Source: Myxococcales bacterium UBA1660 (lineage in GTDB: Bacteria; Myxococcota_A; Polyangia; Polyangiales; Houyiibacteriaceae). From it: a DNA stretch of 40,807 nt. The first letter of the stretch is position 1, and each line of letters begins with the position of its first letter. Where the stretch lies: assembly GCA_002320815.1 (NCBI GenBank), contig DCLA01000032.1:1-40807 (forward strand), given 5' to 3'. The translations under genes were made by a program, and so were the position numbers. The notes beneath the pieces were generated by a model. The model searched no databases and was not told the origin of the DNA. It was given only the letters and a program-made list of their open reading frames with translations. Below are positions 1 through 6,945 of this stretch, piece after piece.

Positions 1-17
1 GCGCCCATGCTGGGCGC
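1..17. repeat. Short hairpin at left edge
   Basis: A perfect 7-bp inverted repeat (GCGCCCA, loop TGC, TGGGCGC). It could be the tail of a terminator for a gene outside the window. No T-run follows within view, so its role is open. Confidence 0.3.
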
Positions 18-25
18 ACACGCAG

Positions 26-55
26 AAAGCCCCGGGGCCATCGGGCCTCGGGGCT
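26..55 (-). terminator. Rho-independent terminator of the bL32-bL36 operon
   Basis: Bases 28-39 pair with 44-55 around a 4-nt loop (12-bp GC-rich stem with one G-T pair). Read on the minus strand it is followed by CTTTC. It lies 26 bases after the bL36 stop codon, where an operon terminator is expected. The U-run is short, as is common in GC-rich genomes. Confidence 0.65.
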
Positions 56-80
56 ACCGGTCGCACGAGGCGACGCGGGA

Positions 81-221
81 CTACTTCTTCTTGCCGCCGC
101 CCTGACGCGCCTTGAAGCGCGGGTTGGACTTGCAGATGACGTAGACCTTGCCGCGGCGACGGACGACGCGGCAGTCGGGGTGACGGTTCTTCGCGCTGCG
201 GAGCGAGTTGACGACCTTCAT
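81..221 (-). CDS. rpmJ: Ribosomal protein bL36, zinc-free (type B) form
   Basis: A 46-residue protein too short for ordinary ORF cut-offs. It begins MKVVNSLRSAKNRHPDC and contains VYVICKSNPRFKARQ, which is the type-B (YkgO-like) form of large-subunit protein bL36. The zinc-binding form carries a CxxC...C...H set. Here only two cysteines (residues 17 and 30) remain, so the zinc ribbon is absent. The start is supported by AGGAG 8 nt upstream. That Shine-Dalgarno overlaps the stop codon of bL32, so the two are probably translationally coupled. The protein sits in the large subunit near the peptidyl-transferase region. In other bacteria such C-minus paralogues often replace zinc-binding versions when zinc is scarce; whether this genome also has a C-plus copy cannot be seen here. 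Confidence 0.93.
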   Translation of the reverse strand: MKVVNSLRSAKNRHPDCRVVRRRGKVYVICKSNPRFKARQGGGKKK

Positions 222-229
222 GGGTTCGA

Positions 230-234
230 CTCCT
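230..234 (-). promoter_or_regulatory. bL36 ribosome binding site overlapping bL32 stop
   Basis: AGGAG on the minus strand shares two bases with the TAG stop of bL32 (233-235) and lies 8 nt before the bL36 ATG. This decides the bL36 start and suggests translational coupling. Confidence 0.7.
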
Positions 235-424
235 AGAGCTCGACGCCGAGCTTCTCGAGCTCGCGTTCGGTGAGGTAAGGGAGAGCCTTGGCAAGACGCC
301 GCGGAATCACGATCGTCTGGCCCTTGTACTCGACCTCGACGAGCGTCGGCGCTTCCACCTTGTCATGGTGAGCGCGGCGCTGGTCCCGACGCATACGGGA
401 CTTCCTTCGCTTGGGGACAGCCAT
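233..424 (-). CDS. rpmF: Ribosomal protein bL32, cysteine-less form
   Basis: A 63-residue protein. The N-terminus (MAVPKRRKSRMRRDQRRAHH) is the conserved rRNA-binding part of bL32. The C-terminal half normally forms a CxxC...CxxC zinc ribbon. Here it has no cysteine and reads VEVEYKGQTIVIP, followed by a charged helix-like tail (LTERELEKLG). It is therefore a zinc-independent bL32 variant, slightly longer than usual. GGAG lies 6-7 nt before the ATG. It is the first gene of a two-gene operon with bL36, which is also of the C-minus type. The family call is secure from the N-terminus; zinc independence is inferred from the missing cysteines. Confidence 0.92.
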   Translation of the reverse strand: MAVPKRRKSRMRRDQRRAHHDKVEAPTLVEVEYKGQTIVIPRRLAKALPYLTERELEKLGVEL

Positions 425-476
425 TGAGAATCTCCAGTGAGCCCAAGCGAGCGCGTCGGCTCCCTGGGGGGCGCGT

Positions 477-505
477 TGTGTAGGCGATCATCGGAGGGCG
501 TGCAA
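477..505 (-). promoter_or_regulatory. Candidate sigma-70 promoter of rpmF-rpmJ
   Basis: On the minus strand TTGCAC is separated by 17 bases from TACACA, about 50 bases before the bL32 ATG. Spacing is ideal and both hexamers are partial matches. I saw no AT-rich palindrome resembling a Zur box nearby, but in a GC-rich genome the operator could look different. Confidence 0.45.
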
Positions 506-538
506 GCCCGTTACCGATCTTTTCGCCCGAGAATCGGA

Positions 539-1045
539 TCAGGCAGCCTGGATCATCGGCGCGGCGAGCTCCACCCCTTCGCGCGCCAGCGCCGCGAAGG
601 CCCGTTGACGATGCGGTCGCAGCGTCTCGAAGAGGGCCACCATCGGCCGCTCCGCCGGCGTCGGCTCCCGGAGACCGCGCTCCGCGTCGGAGAGGATCTC
701 CACGAAGCGGCGCCGGCGACCTCGGAGCCGCCGCATCGCTTCGAGGACCGACGCCGGGTCGTAGAGGTCTCCGATGAGGACGACTTCGGTGGCGGTCGAC
801 CGACGAAGGTGGCTGGCGCCCCGGACCAGGTCCAGGGGCCCGGCCGGCAGGAGAGCCGCGGCGAGGGCCTCCGGCGGGACCCAGCGGAGCTCCGGGTTCG
901 GGATCCACGCCCCGTGGGCGACTTCGCGGAGCGCGGCGCGCACGGCTTGGAGTCGCTTGGGAGGGGTCCCGAAGCCCATCGAAGGGCCGGTGTCGAGGAG
1001 GAGAGCGGTCTGCACGGGCGAGGGGCCTTTCAAGAGTTCGGCCAA
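539..1045 (-). CDS. Short VWA/DUF58-like protein
   Basis: The 168-residue product starts at a TTG codon; no ATG or GTG lies in frame between this point and the upstream gene. Residues 12-22 (TALLLDTGPSM) resemble a degenerate MIDAS strand of von Willebrand A/DUF58 proteins. VVLIGDLYDPASVLEAMRRL near residue 88 resembles the second VWA strand and helix of DUF58. Typical DUF58 proteins are about 300 residues or more with a basic N-terminal region, so this one lacks the N-terminal half. The DxSxS metal site reads DTGPS. It could be a genuine short paralogue or a decayed gene. It lies downstream of the DUF4388 gene on the same strand. Function unknown. Confidence 0.45.
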   Translation of the reverse strand: MAELLKGPSPVQTALLLDTGPSMGFGTPPKRLQAVRAALREVAHGAWIPNPELRWVPPEALAAALLPAGPLDLVRGASHLRRSTATEVVLIGDLYDPASVLEAMRRLRGRRRRFVEILSDAERGLREPTPAERPMVALFETLRPHRQRAFAALAREGVELAAPMIQAA

Positions 1046-1113
1046 GGCTCCGACGCGCGGAACTCCCGAAAGTTCCCCGGGTCGACCGACCGACCCGTGG
1101 CCGCGCTGCCGCG

Positions 1114-1130
1114 CCGTCGTGGAACGACGG
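1114..1130. repeat. Hairpin between two minus-strand genes
   Basis: CCGTCGT, loop GGA, ACGACGG: a perfect 7-bp stem 68 bases after the stop codon of the 1198-3774 gene. There is no T-run. It may weakly terminate that transcript or stabilise its 3' end. Confidence 0.25.
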
Positions 1131-1197
1131 CCGCGGTGTGAGGGGCGCCGTGGCGTCAGAGGCGACGCGGTGCCAGGGGAGCCGCGCGCTCGCGGTG

Positions 1198-3774
1198 TCA
1201 GCGGAGCCGCGCGGCGGCCGGCGAGTCGGGATCGAGCTCGACGGCTTCTTGCCAGGCCGCGCGGGCCGGCCCGGGCTTGCCGGCGGCCGCCAGGACGTCA
1301 CCGAGCAGCTCACGGTAGGAGGCGCGGCGACGGCGGAGCCGCACGGCTTCCCTCGCCCAGGCCTCGGCCAGAGCGTGCTCGCCGGCTTCCGAATAGTACT
1401 CGGCGATCTCCGCGACGACGTGCGGGTTTCCTCGGTCGGCGCTCGCCGACGCCGCGAGGTAGCGCAGCCGGGCCTCTCCGCTGTGGTCTCCGGCGGCGTC
1501 CCGCAGCGCCTCGGACTCCTCGCGGTCGTGACCGGCTTCGCGCGCGTCCGGAAGGAAGGGAACCGGCACGGGCGGGAGCGCCGCCAGGGAGGGGACCCCG
1601 TCCACCTCGGTGGGGGAGGACTCCTCGAGAGCCTCGGGCTCGCTTGCCGCTGCCGCCGCTTCGGGCTCGGCCGTCGCTTCGGCCTCCGGCACCTCGGTCT
1701 CGGCGGCGTCGCCATCGAGGGCAGGGTCCTCGGCCTCGGGGGTCTCGGCAGATGCCGCGGCGGCCTCCGGCTCGGGCGAGGGAGTGCTCTCGGTCGTCGG
1801 CTGGGCGCCGGGCTCGGGCGGGAGCGAGGTCGCCACCGGGGTGCTCTCGCCCTGACGGATCAGGAGCACGCCGATGACCGCCGCGGCGGCCACGAGCAGA
1901 AGCGCGGGGAGCCAGATTCGCGCCGCGCTGCCCTTGGTCTGGTGGGATCCCGACGAGGGCGGCGCCGAGAGCTGCGGGGCCGCGGGCGGCACCGGGTCGG
2001 GCGTGATCCGCGGCGCGGCAGGCGCGACCGGGAGGGGATCGTCGTCGAGGTCGAACGCGGGAACGCCGGCCACGGCGGTCGCCGCGAAGGCGTCGGCCGC
2101 GGGCGCCGCCGGCGGGCTCTGGGGTGCGGGGGTCGTCCGAGCCGGAGCCTTCGGGGGCGGAGTGGGCGTCGCCTCCGCCGGGACCTCGAGGCCTTCCGGG
2201 GGCCGCACCGTCGGCGCTTCGAGGGAGAGATCCTCGGGGGCGTCGACCGTCGGGGGCTCCGAGACCCGGCCCTGGGGCGCGCGCTGCGGGAAGCCCATCA
2301 TCGTGGCCTGGAGCTTCTTCTTGGTGGTCGGGCGAGCCCCCGGCGCGGGCGGCGGCGGCGCGAGGGGCCGCTCGACCGACGAGGACAGCGGCCGCTTCGC
2401 CGAAGACGACACCGGACGCTCCGCCGACGGCACCGGCTTCGGGGGGGCCGGCGGTCGCTTCGCCGCCGACGAGGCCGGCCGCTCCACCGAGGAGGACACC
2501 GGCTTCGGAGGCGCCGGCGGCCGCTTCGCCGCCGACGAGTCCGGACGCTGGACCGACGACGACGCCGGCCGCGGCGGCGGCTCCGGGATCGTGAACTTCT
2601 TCGCCGGCCGCGGGTCGAGCGGAGGCTTCGGCCCACCGGGTTTCACGCGACGCGGCATCTCGAGCCCCTCGGGGAGCTTGGCCGGCTTGGGGAGGCCGAG
2701 ACCCAACATCGTGCGCGCCGCCTTGGGCTTGGCCAAGCGGGTCGCGTCGGGCGCCGGGGCTCCGTCGGCCGGGACGTCGGCGTCATCGGGCCGGGTGGCC
2801 TCGTCGAGGAGCTTGGGCGGCGGCACCGAGGGCAGGGTCCGCTCCTGGGAGTCGTCGTCGAAGATCGAGGGGTAACGCCCGGTGGGGCCCGCGTCGGTCG
2901 CCGGCGCGCTCTCCTCGGGTTCCCGGGTCGCGTCGGCGAGCTCGCTGAGGTCCCGGTGCACCGTGGAGAGCGAGTGCTGCCCCAGCGCGGCGAACCGGTG
3001 GGTCGCCTGGTCGGAGAGCAGGTCGGCCGCCCGCGCCACCGACTCGAGGACGGGCTTCACCACGTTCGAGCGCGAGGCCTCGGAGCGGCGCTCGACCTTG
3101 GCGTCACCATCGTCGAGCTCGAGGAAGCGCGCGAGGGCCGGCAGGCCCTCCTGGGGCGCGCCGCCCTCCGACTCCATGGAGACGCACCCCATGAGCTGCT
3201 CGCCGGCGACCTCGAGGATGCAGCGGCGGGTCCCGGAGGTGACCTGGAGCCGGAGGACCCCAGGCGCTTCGGCGTCCATCAGGGCCCGGAGGGTCCGCAC
3301 CGGCCCGAGCTCCGAGATGTCCACCTCGAAGCGCGCGAGCTGGCTCGCCGCCCGGCGACAGGCGCGCTCGGGCGCCAGGGCCGTGGCCACGCGCTCGCCG
3401 AGCGCGGCGAGGCGATGACCGAAGAGACCGTCGGCCGGGACGCCGGCGGCCACCGGGTTCCCGCGCGGGAAGACCTCCTTGGCCCGGAAGGCGAGGACCC
3501 GGGCCCAGCGGAGTCGCGGGTTGGACATCAGCTTGGCGCGGAGCGGGTCGACGTCGCCGACCGACTCCTCGACCAGCACGATCTCCGGATCCAACGAGCC
3601 GACCAGCTCGGCCCCGCGACCGCTGGCCCCTACGAGCGCGACCTCGGCGCCCAGGTCTCGGAGCGAAGCGGCGAGCACGTCGGCAACCGGGAGGTCGTCG
3701 TCCACGATGAGCAGGCGTGCGCCGTGGAAGTACTTCGCTGCCTCTTCTCGTCCCTGCCCTGCTGCGACCTTCAT
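1198..3774 (-). CDS. Receiver-like / DUF4388 / TPR membrane protein
   Basis: The chosen start gives 858 residues beginning MKVAAGQG; an in-frame ATG at 3822 is possible but adds an unconserved leader. Residues about 18-130 form a response-regulator receiver-like domain: the acidic cluster VDDD is present (25-27), but the phospho-acceptor position in EIVLVEES is Glu69, not Asp. A DUF4388-like (PATAN-type) domain follows, about 150-240. A long Pro/Ala-rich disordered linker carries repeated SSSVERP/SSAAKRP blocks and two TM[LM]G motifs. One transmembrane helix (WLPALLLVAAAAVIGVLLI) precedes a Glu/Ala-rich stretch and C-terminal TPR-like helices (HVVAEIAEYYSEAGEHALAE). The topology suggests a cytoplasmic sensor domain and a periplasmic TPR. 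It is probably a signalling scaffold that is not phosphorylated in the usual way. Partner unknown. Confidence 0.8.
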   Translation of the reverse strand: MKVAAGQGREEAAKYFHGARLLIVDDDLPVADVLAASLRDLGAEVALVGASGRGAELVGSLDPEIVLVEESVGDVDPLRAKLMSNPRLRWARVLAFRAKEVFPRGNPVAAGVPADGLFGHRLAALGERVATALAPERACRRAASQLARFEVDISELGPVRTLRALMDAEAPGVLRLQVTSGTRRCILEVAGEQLMGCVSMESEGGAPQEGLPALARFLELDDGDAKVERRSEASRSNVVKPVLESVARAADLLSDQATHRFAALGQHSLSTVHRDLSELADATREPEESAPATDAGPTGRYPSIFDDDSQERTLPSVPPPKLLDEATRPDDADVPADGAPAPDATRLAKPKAARTMLGLGLPKPAKLPEGLEMPRRVKPGGPKPPLDPRPAKKFTIPEPPPRPASSSVQRPDSSAAKRPPAPPKPVSSSVERPASSAAKRPPAPPKPVPSAERPVSSSAKRPLSSSVERPLAPPPPAPGARPTTKKKLQATMMGFPQRAPQGRVSEPPTVDAPEDLSLEAPTVRPPEGLEVPAEATPTPPPKAPARTTPAPQSPPAAPAADAFAATAVAGVPAFDLDDDPLPVAPAAPRITPDPVPPAAPQLSAPPSSGSHQTKGSAARIWLPALLLVAAAAVIGVLLIRQGESTPVATSLPPEPGAQPTTESTPSPEPEAAAASAETPEAEDPALDGDAAETEVPEAEATAEPEAAAAASEPEALEESSPTEVDGVPSLAALPPVPVPFLPDAREAGHDREESEALRDAAGDHSGEARLRYLAASASADRGNPHVVAEIAEYYSEAGEHALAEAWAREAVRLRRRRASYRELLGDVLAAAGKPGPARAAWQEAVELDPDSPAAARLR

Positions 3775-3847
3775 GACCTGAGGAGATGATCCGCGCCGAA
3801 GCGCGGGGCGACCTTCGCACATCGGCCGCGGCGCTGTCGATCGGAGA

Positions 3848-4726
3848 TCACTCCCCGCGCCATACTCCGTCTTCGATCACCGGCCGCGGCTCGGTGCCGC
3901 GGTATACGTAGGTCCACGCCAGCCGGGTCCCGCTCGCGGCCCGCGCCCGGACCAGGGCCCGGTGGTACATGGACCCGTCGAGGAGGTCCCAGCCGAGGAA
4001 GTCCTCCACCTCGTCGAGGTGCTGCAGGAGCTCCGCGAGGTCGCCTCCCTCGTGGAGCAAGCGAGTCCGATGGAGCTCGCCGTGCACGACCCCGGGCTGC
4101 ACGCCGGGCCCCGCGAGCCGGAGCCCGGGGTAGGCGCCGAGGTCGACCAGCTCGCCCGCGATCTCGGCCTCCTCGGCGAGGGTCTCGCCGAGGAGGTGGG
4201 CGCGGCAGTGGCCCCGCTTCAGGGTACCGTAGACGAAGATCTCGTCCGGGAGCGGTCGCGGGCGCCGGTTGGCGGCCGCGTCGTCGAGCGGTTCCGACGG
4301 CATCCCGTGGGCCTCGAGGCCCCGGCGTACGATCGAGACGTACTCGGTGGTGGGCTCCACGTGCCGCCCTTCGCGGAACTCCGGGAGGACCATGTAGGTG
4401 AACGCGCGCTCCGCCGATCCGTCTTCGCGCAGCACGGTGACCTCGCGGACCTCGTAGCGGCTCCCGGCGCCTTCCTTGAGGTCCAGCACCCGGCGGGCGC
4501 CCTCGTCCACCTCGAAGAGCACCCCGGGCACCGCGGAGCCCCGGGCGGGCACCACGTCCAGAGCACCGCCCCCCCGCCCGTGGCTGTAGTAGTGGAACGC
4601 CAGCGCGTGGTCCGGGAGCCACGCGGGTCCCACCGCTTCGAAGCGACCCAACGCGAGGTCGCGCCGGGCGCAGTAGCGGCGGAGATCCTCGAGGTCGAGG
4701 TTGGAGCCGTAGCCGAAGTAGCGCAC
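3848..4726 (-). CDS. Tandem gamma-glutamylcyclotransferase-fold protein
   Basis: The 292-residue protein contains two cyclotransferase (BtrG/GGCT) folds. The first begins with FGYGSNL (residues 4-10), the glycine loop that binds gamma-glutamyl substrate, and carries a probable catalytic glutamate in LDLKEG (Glu85). The second begins FVYGTLKRG (164-172), typical of the GGACT/YtfP branch, with LDEVEDF (237-243) supplying the likely acid. Such enzymes convert gamma-glutamyl amines or peptides to 5-oxoproline. Most are single-domain, so the fusion of a GGCT-like and a GGACT-like half is notable. No signal peptide is seen, so it is probably cytosolic. The upstream lipoprotein gene ends 5 bases before it, so co-transcription is likely. 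Confidence 0.82.
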   Translation of the reverse strand: MRYFGYGSNLDLEDLRRYCARRDLALGRFEAVGPAWLPDHALAFHYYSHGRGGGALDVVPARGSAVPGVLFEVDEGARRVLDLKEGAGSRYEVREVTVLREDGSAERAFTYMVLPEFREGRHVEPTTEYVSIVRRGLEAHGMPSEPLDDAAANRRPRPLPDEIFVYGTLKRGHCRAHLLGETLAEEAEIAGELVDLGAYPGLRLAGPGVQPGVVHGELHRTRLLHEGGDLAELLQHLDEVEDFLGWDLLDGSMYHRALVRARAASGTRLAWTYVYRGTEPRPVIEDGVWRGE

Positions 4727-4731
4727 GCCGG

Positions 4732-6255
4732 TCAGAGGGAATGCATCTGGCTCTCGACGCCGTTCTGTCCGTCGGAACCGTCGGGCCCGGGCCCGTTTCC
4801 TTTCGTGCCCTTCGAACCCCGAGTGCCCAAGGTGATGTCCAGCCCGCTGGAGGAAACGGACGAACCGCTCGCGGTGAGAATTCCGACGACCGGTCCACCG
4901 CCGCCGCCGCCGCCGTCCCCACCGCGCCCTCCCCGGGCGCCGTCACCGCCCGAGCCGCCCGGACGTCCGCCGCTACCGCTCGCATTTCCCCCCGGGCCGC
5001 CATTGGTACCGTTGCCCCGCTCGGCCCCATCGGCTCCGTTGCCGGCGTCGCCGCCGTCCCCGAGCCCGATGACGATGTCCTCCAAGGTCACCGTGGAGCC
5101 ACCGGTGACGACGATCCCCAGGGACGCGCCGCCGCCGCCGCCACCGCCGCCGCCACCGCCACCGCAGCCGCCGCCACCGCCGCCGCCGCCAGCTCCGCCC
5201 CGATGGAACCTCGGTCCATCCCATCCGGAGCCACCACCGCCGCCGCCACCGCCGCTCCCGCCGGCCTGGCCATCCGCGCCATCGGCACCGTCGGCCGGCA
5301 CGTAGAGGCCCTCGGCGTCGAGGCCGCCGATCGCGGCTCCGCCCATACCGCCGCTTCCCACGGCTCCCTCGGCCCCGTCGCCGCCATCGCCGCCGGCCTC
5401 CGGGCTGGTCCCGATACCGTCGTTGCGGCCAGCGGCCCCGGCCGTCGCGCCAGCGCTACCCGCGTCGCCGGACCCTGGGCCCCCGGAACTGCCCCCGTCA
5501 CCGCCGCCGCCCCCGCGTGCGCAGGGGCTACCGCCCCCCTCGCCCCCGTCGGCCGCCCCAGCCAAGGCCCCCGACTCGCCATTCTCGCCGGGGTCCCCAT
5601 CGTTGGTCGCGCTGTCCCCCGGTGCTCCGGCCATACCGTTCGAGCCGTCGCGACCGGCCCCGACGCCGAGCGCGAGGCGGCGCAGGGTCACGTCGGCCGA
5701 GCCGACCACGCGCACCCCGTGGGCGCTTCGAACTGCTTCCGAGGCGTCGGCGGTGGTGAGGGAGAGGTCCTCGAGGACGACCCCGTCGGCGTCGAGGATG
5801 GCCAGGCCCCGGCCGTCGCCCGAATGGATGACCGAAGCGCAGCCCGCCGGGTCCTGGGTCACGAAGCCGCTACACCACCCGCCGACCAGCGTGATCCCGG
5901 GAACACGAATCTCGACCGCTTCGTCGTAGATTCCCTGAGCCAGACAGTACGACGCGCCCGGCGCGCCGACGGCCAGGGCCGCGGTCAGGGTCCCGAAGGG
6001 GTCGGTCCCCGACCCGGTCCCACCAACCCTGCTCGGGTCGACGTAAAAGCGACAGGGCCCGGCGTCGCCTTCCACGAAGAGGTCGGGCATCCCGAAATCG
6101 CGCGGCACGTCGCCGTCGGCGCCTCCATCGGTGATCCCGAAGTCGACGAGCCCGAGATCGACCTCGCCCATGTCCGTACCCCCGCCCCGACCAAAGAGCC
6201 CAGCGGTGTCGACGGCACATCCCGAGACCAAGAGGAAGAAACACAGGGAGCGCAC
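4732..6255 (-). CDS. Glycine-rich beta-helix lipoprotein
   Basis: The 507-residue protein has a lipoprotein signal peptide with lipobox LVSGC (Cys13) and a Gly/Asp linker. A DUF1565/pectate-lyase-like segment (FGTLTAALAVGAPGASYCLA, then GIYDEAVEIRVPGITLVGGW) starts a right-handed beta-helix. The second half is dominated by GG, GGA and GDG repeats with long poly-Gly runs interrupted by helix-like rungs (GIVVTGGSTVTLEDIVIGLG). This resembles loop-expanded beta-helix proteins of myxobacteria and, superficially, mycobacterial PE_PGRS proteins. It is predicted on the cell surface. The DNA is a purine-poor CCG/CCA simple repeat on the plus strand, prone to slippage. Function unknown; adhesion or matrix is a guess. 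Confidence 0.8.
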   Translation of the reverse strand: MRSLCFFLLVSGCAVDTAGLFGRGGGTDMGEVDLGLVDFGITDGGADGDVPRDFGMPDLFVEGDAGPCRFYVDPSRVGGTGSGTDPFGTLTAALAVGAPGASYCLAQGIYDEAVEIRVPGITLVGGWCSGFVTQDPAGCASVIHSGDGRGLAILDADGVVLEDLSLTTADASEAVRSAHGVRVVGSADVTLRRLALGVGAGRDGSNGMAGAPGDSATNDGDPGENGESGALAGAADGGEGGGSPCARGGGGGDGGSSGGPGSGDAGSAGATAGAAGRNDGIGTSPEAGGDGGDGAEGAVGSGGMGGAAIGGLDAEGLYVPADGADGADGQAGGSGGGGGGGGSGWDGPRFHRGGAGGGGGGGGCGGGGGGGGGGGGASLGIVVTGGSTVTLEDIVIGLGDGGDAGNGADGAERGNGTNGGPGGNASGSGGRPGGSGGDGARGGRGGDGGGGGGGPVVGILTASGSSVSSSGLDITLGTRGSKGTKGNGPGPDGSDGQNGVESQMHSL

Positions 6256-6267
6256 CGAATCAGTGTA

Positions 6268-6945
6268 TCAGGACCCGCCGTCCTCCCGTAGCCACGCCGT
6301 GGTGAAACGACGTCGCAGCGCCTGGCCCACGGTCACACCGGTCAGGCTGGCTCCGAAGACGAAGGCCCCCACCCCCATCGCGGGTCCCAGGAGCAGACCG
6401 AACCCACCGGCCCCGACCCCACCGAGGACGGTCACCATGACGCCGCCCGCGACCTGCGCCGCGGATCGCTCGTGCGCCACGATCAGCGCCTGGCGGGGCT
6501 CGAGCGCGACCCAGAGGTGGTAGCGGCCCAGCCGCGCGTGGGCGACCTCCTCGCGCCACAGGCGAATCCGGTGGGGCGGGGTCGCCCCCTCCGAGGTGAA
6601 CGCCCAACCCTGGAGCGCTCCCGCGAGTCGGCGCCGAGGTCCCTGGGGCAGCTGTTGGAGCGCCGACCCGTCCCGATAGCCCTCGGGCAGCGGCATCGGC
6701 GTGAGCGGGATCGTGTCCGGGACCGCTCCCGCGTCGACCAACGCGAGCCACTCCGGCGGCCCGTCCCACGCGATGGCGTGGCGGGCCACGCGCCCGGCCT
6801 GCGCCCGCGCCTCGGCGTCCAGGGTCTCGTCCACGCGCGCCCGGTGGACCTCGCCCCGGCCCACGAGCTCGAGGTCGTCGAGGTCGGAGAAGAACTCCTC
6901 CCTCGCAGCCACCTCCCGGACGATGGCCAGGACCTCGTCGCTCAC
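6268..6945 (-). CDS. Conserved-looking membrane protein, unknown function
   Basis: The 225-residue product starts at GTG, which overlaps the stop of the upstream hydrolase gene (GTGA). About 165 soluble residues are followed by two closely spaced hydrophobic segments near the C-terminus (VAGGVMVTVLGGVGAGGFGL and a second rich in Gly/Val/Phe) and a basic tail. It has no signal peptide. The hairpin-like C-terminal membrane anchor suggests a cytoplasmic soluble domain tethered to the inner membrane. I do not recognise the family. The 4-base overlap implies coupled translation with the hydrolase lipoprotein. Confidence 0.7.
   Translation of the reverse strand: MSDEVLAIVREVAAREEFFSDLDDLELVGRGEVHRARVDETLDAEARAQAGRVARHAIAWDGPPEWLALVDAGAVPDTIPLTPMPLPEGYRDGSALQQLPQGPRRRLAGALQGWAFTSEGATPPHRIRLWREEVAHARLGRYHLWVALEPRQALIVAHERSAAQVAGGVMVTVLGGVGAGGFGLLLGPAMGVGAFVFGASLTGVTVGQALRRRFTTAWLREDGGS

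Noticed and set aside
425..476. Zur operator before rpmF
   Set aside because: No recognisable inverted repeat matching known Zur boxes; left as a test only.
1138..3789. Long plus-strand open frame (over 880 codons) opposite the DUF4388/TPR gene
   Set aside because: It is a shadow frame caused by high GC. Its translation is Arg/Gly-rich without domains, while the minus strand shows clear domains. Similar shadows opposite most genes were dropped.
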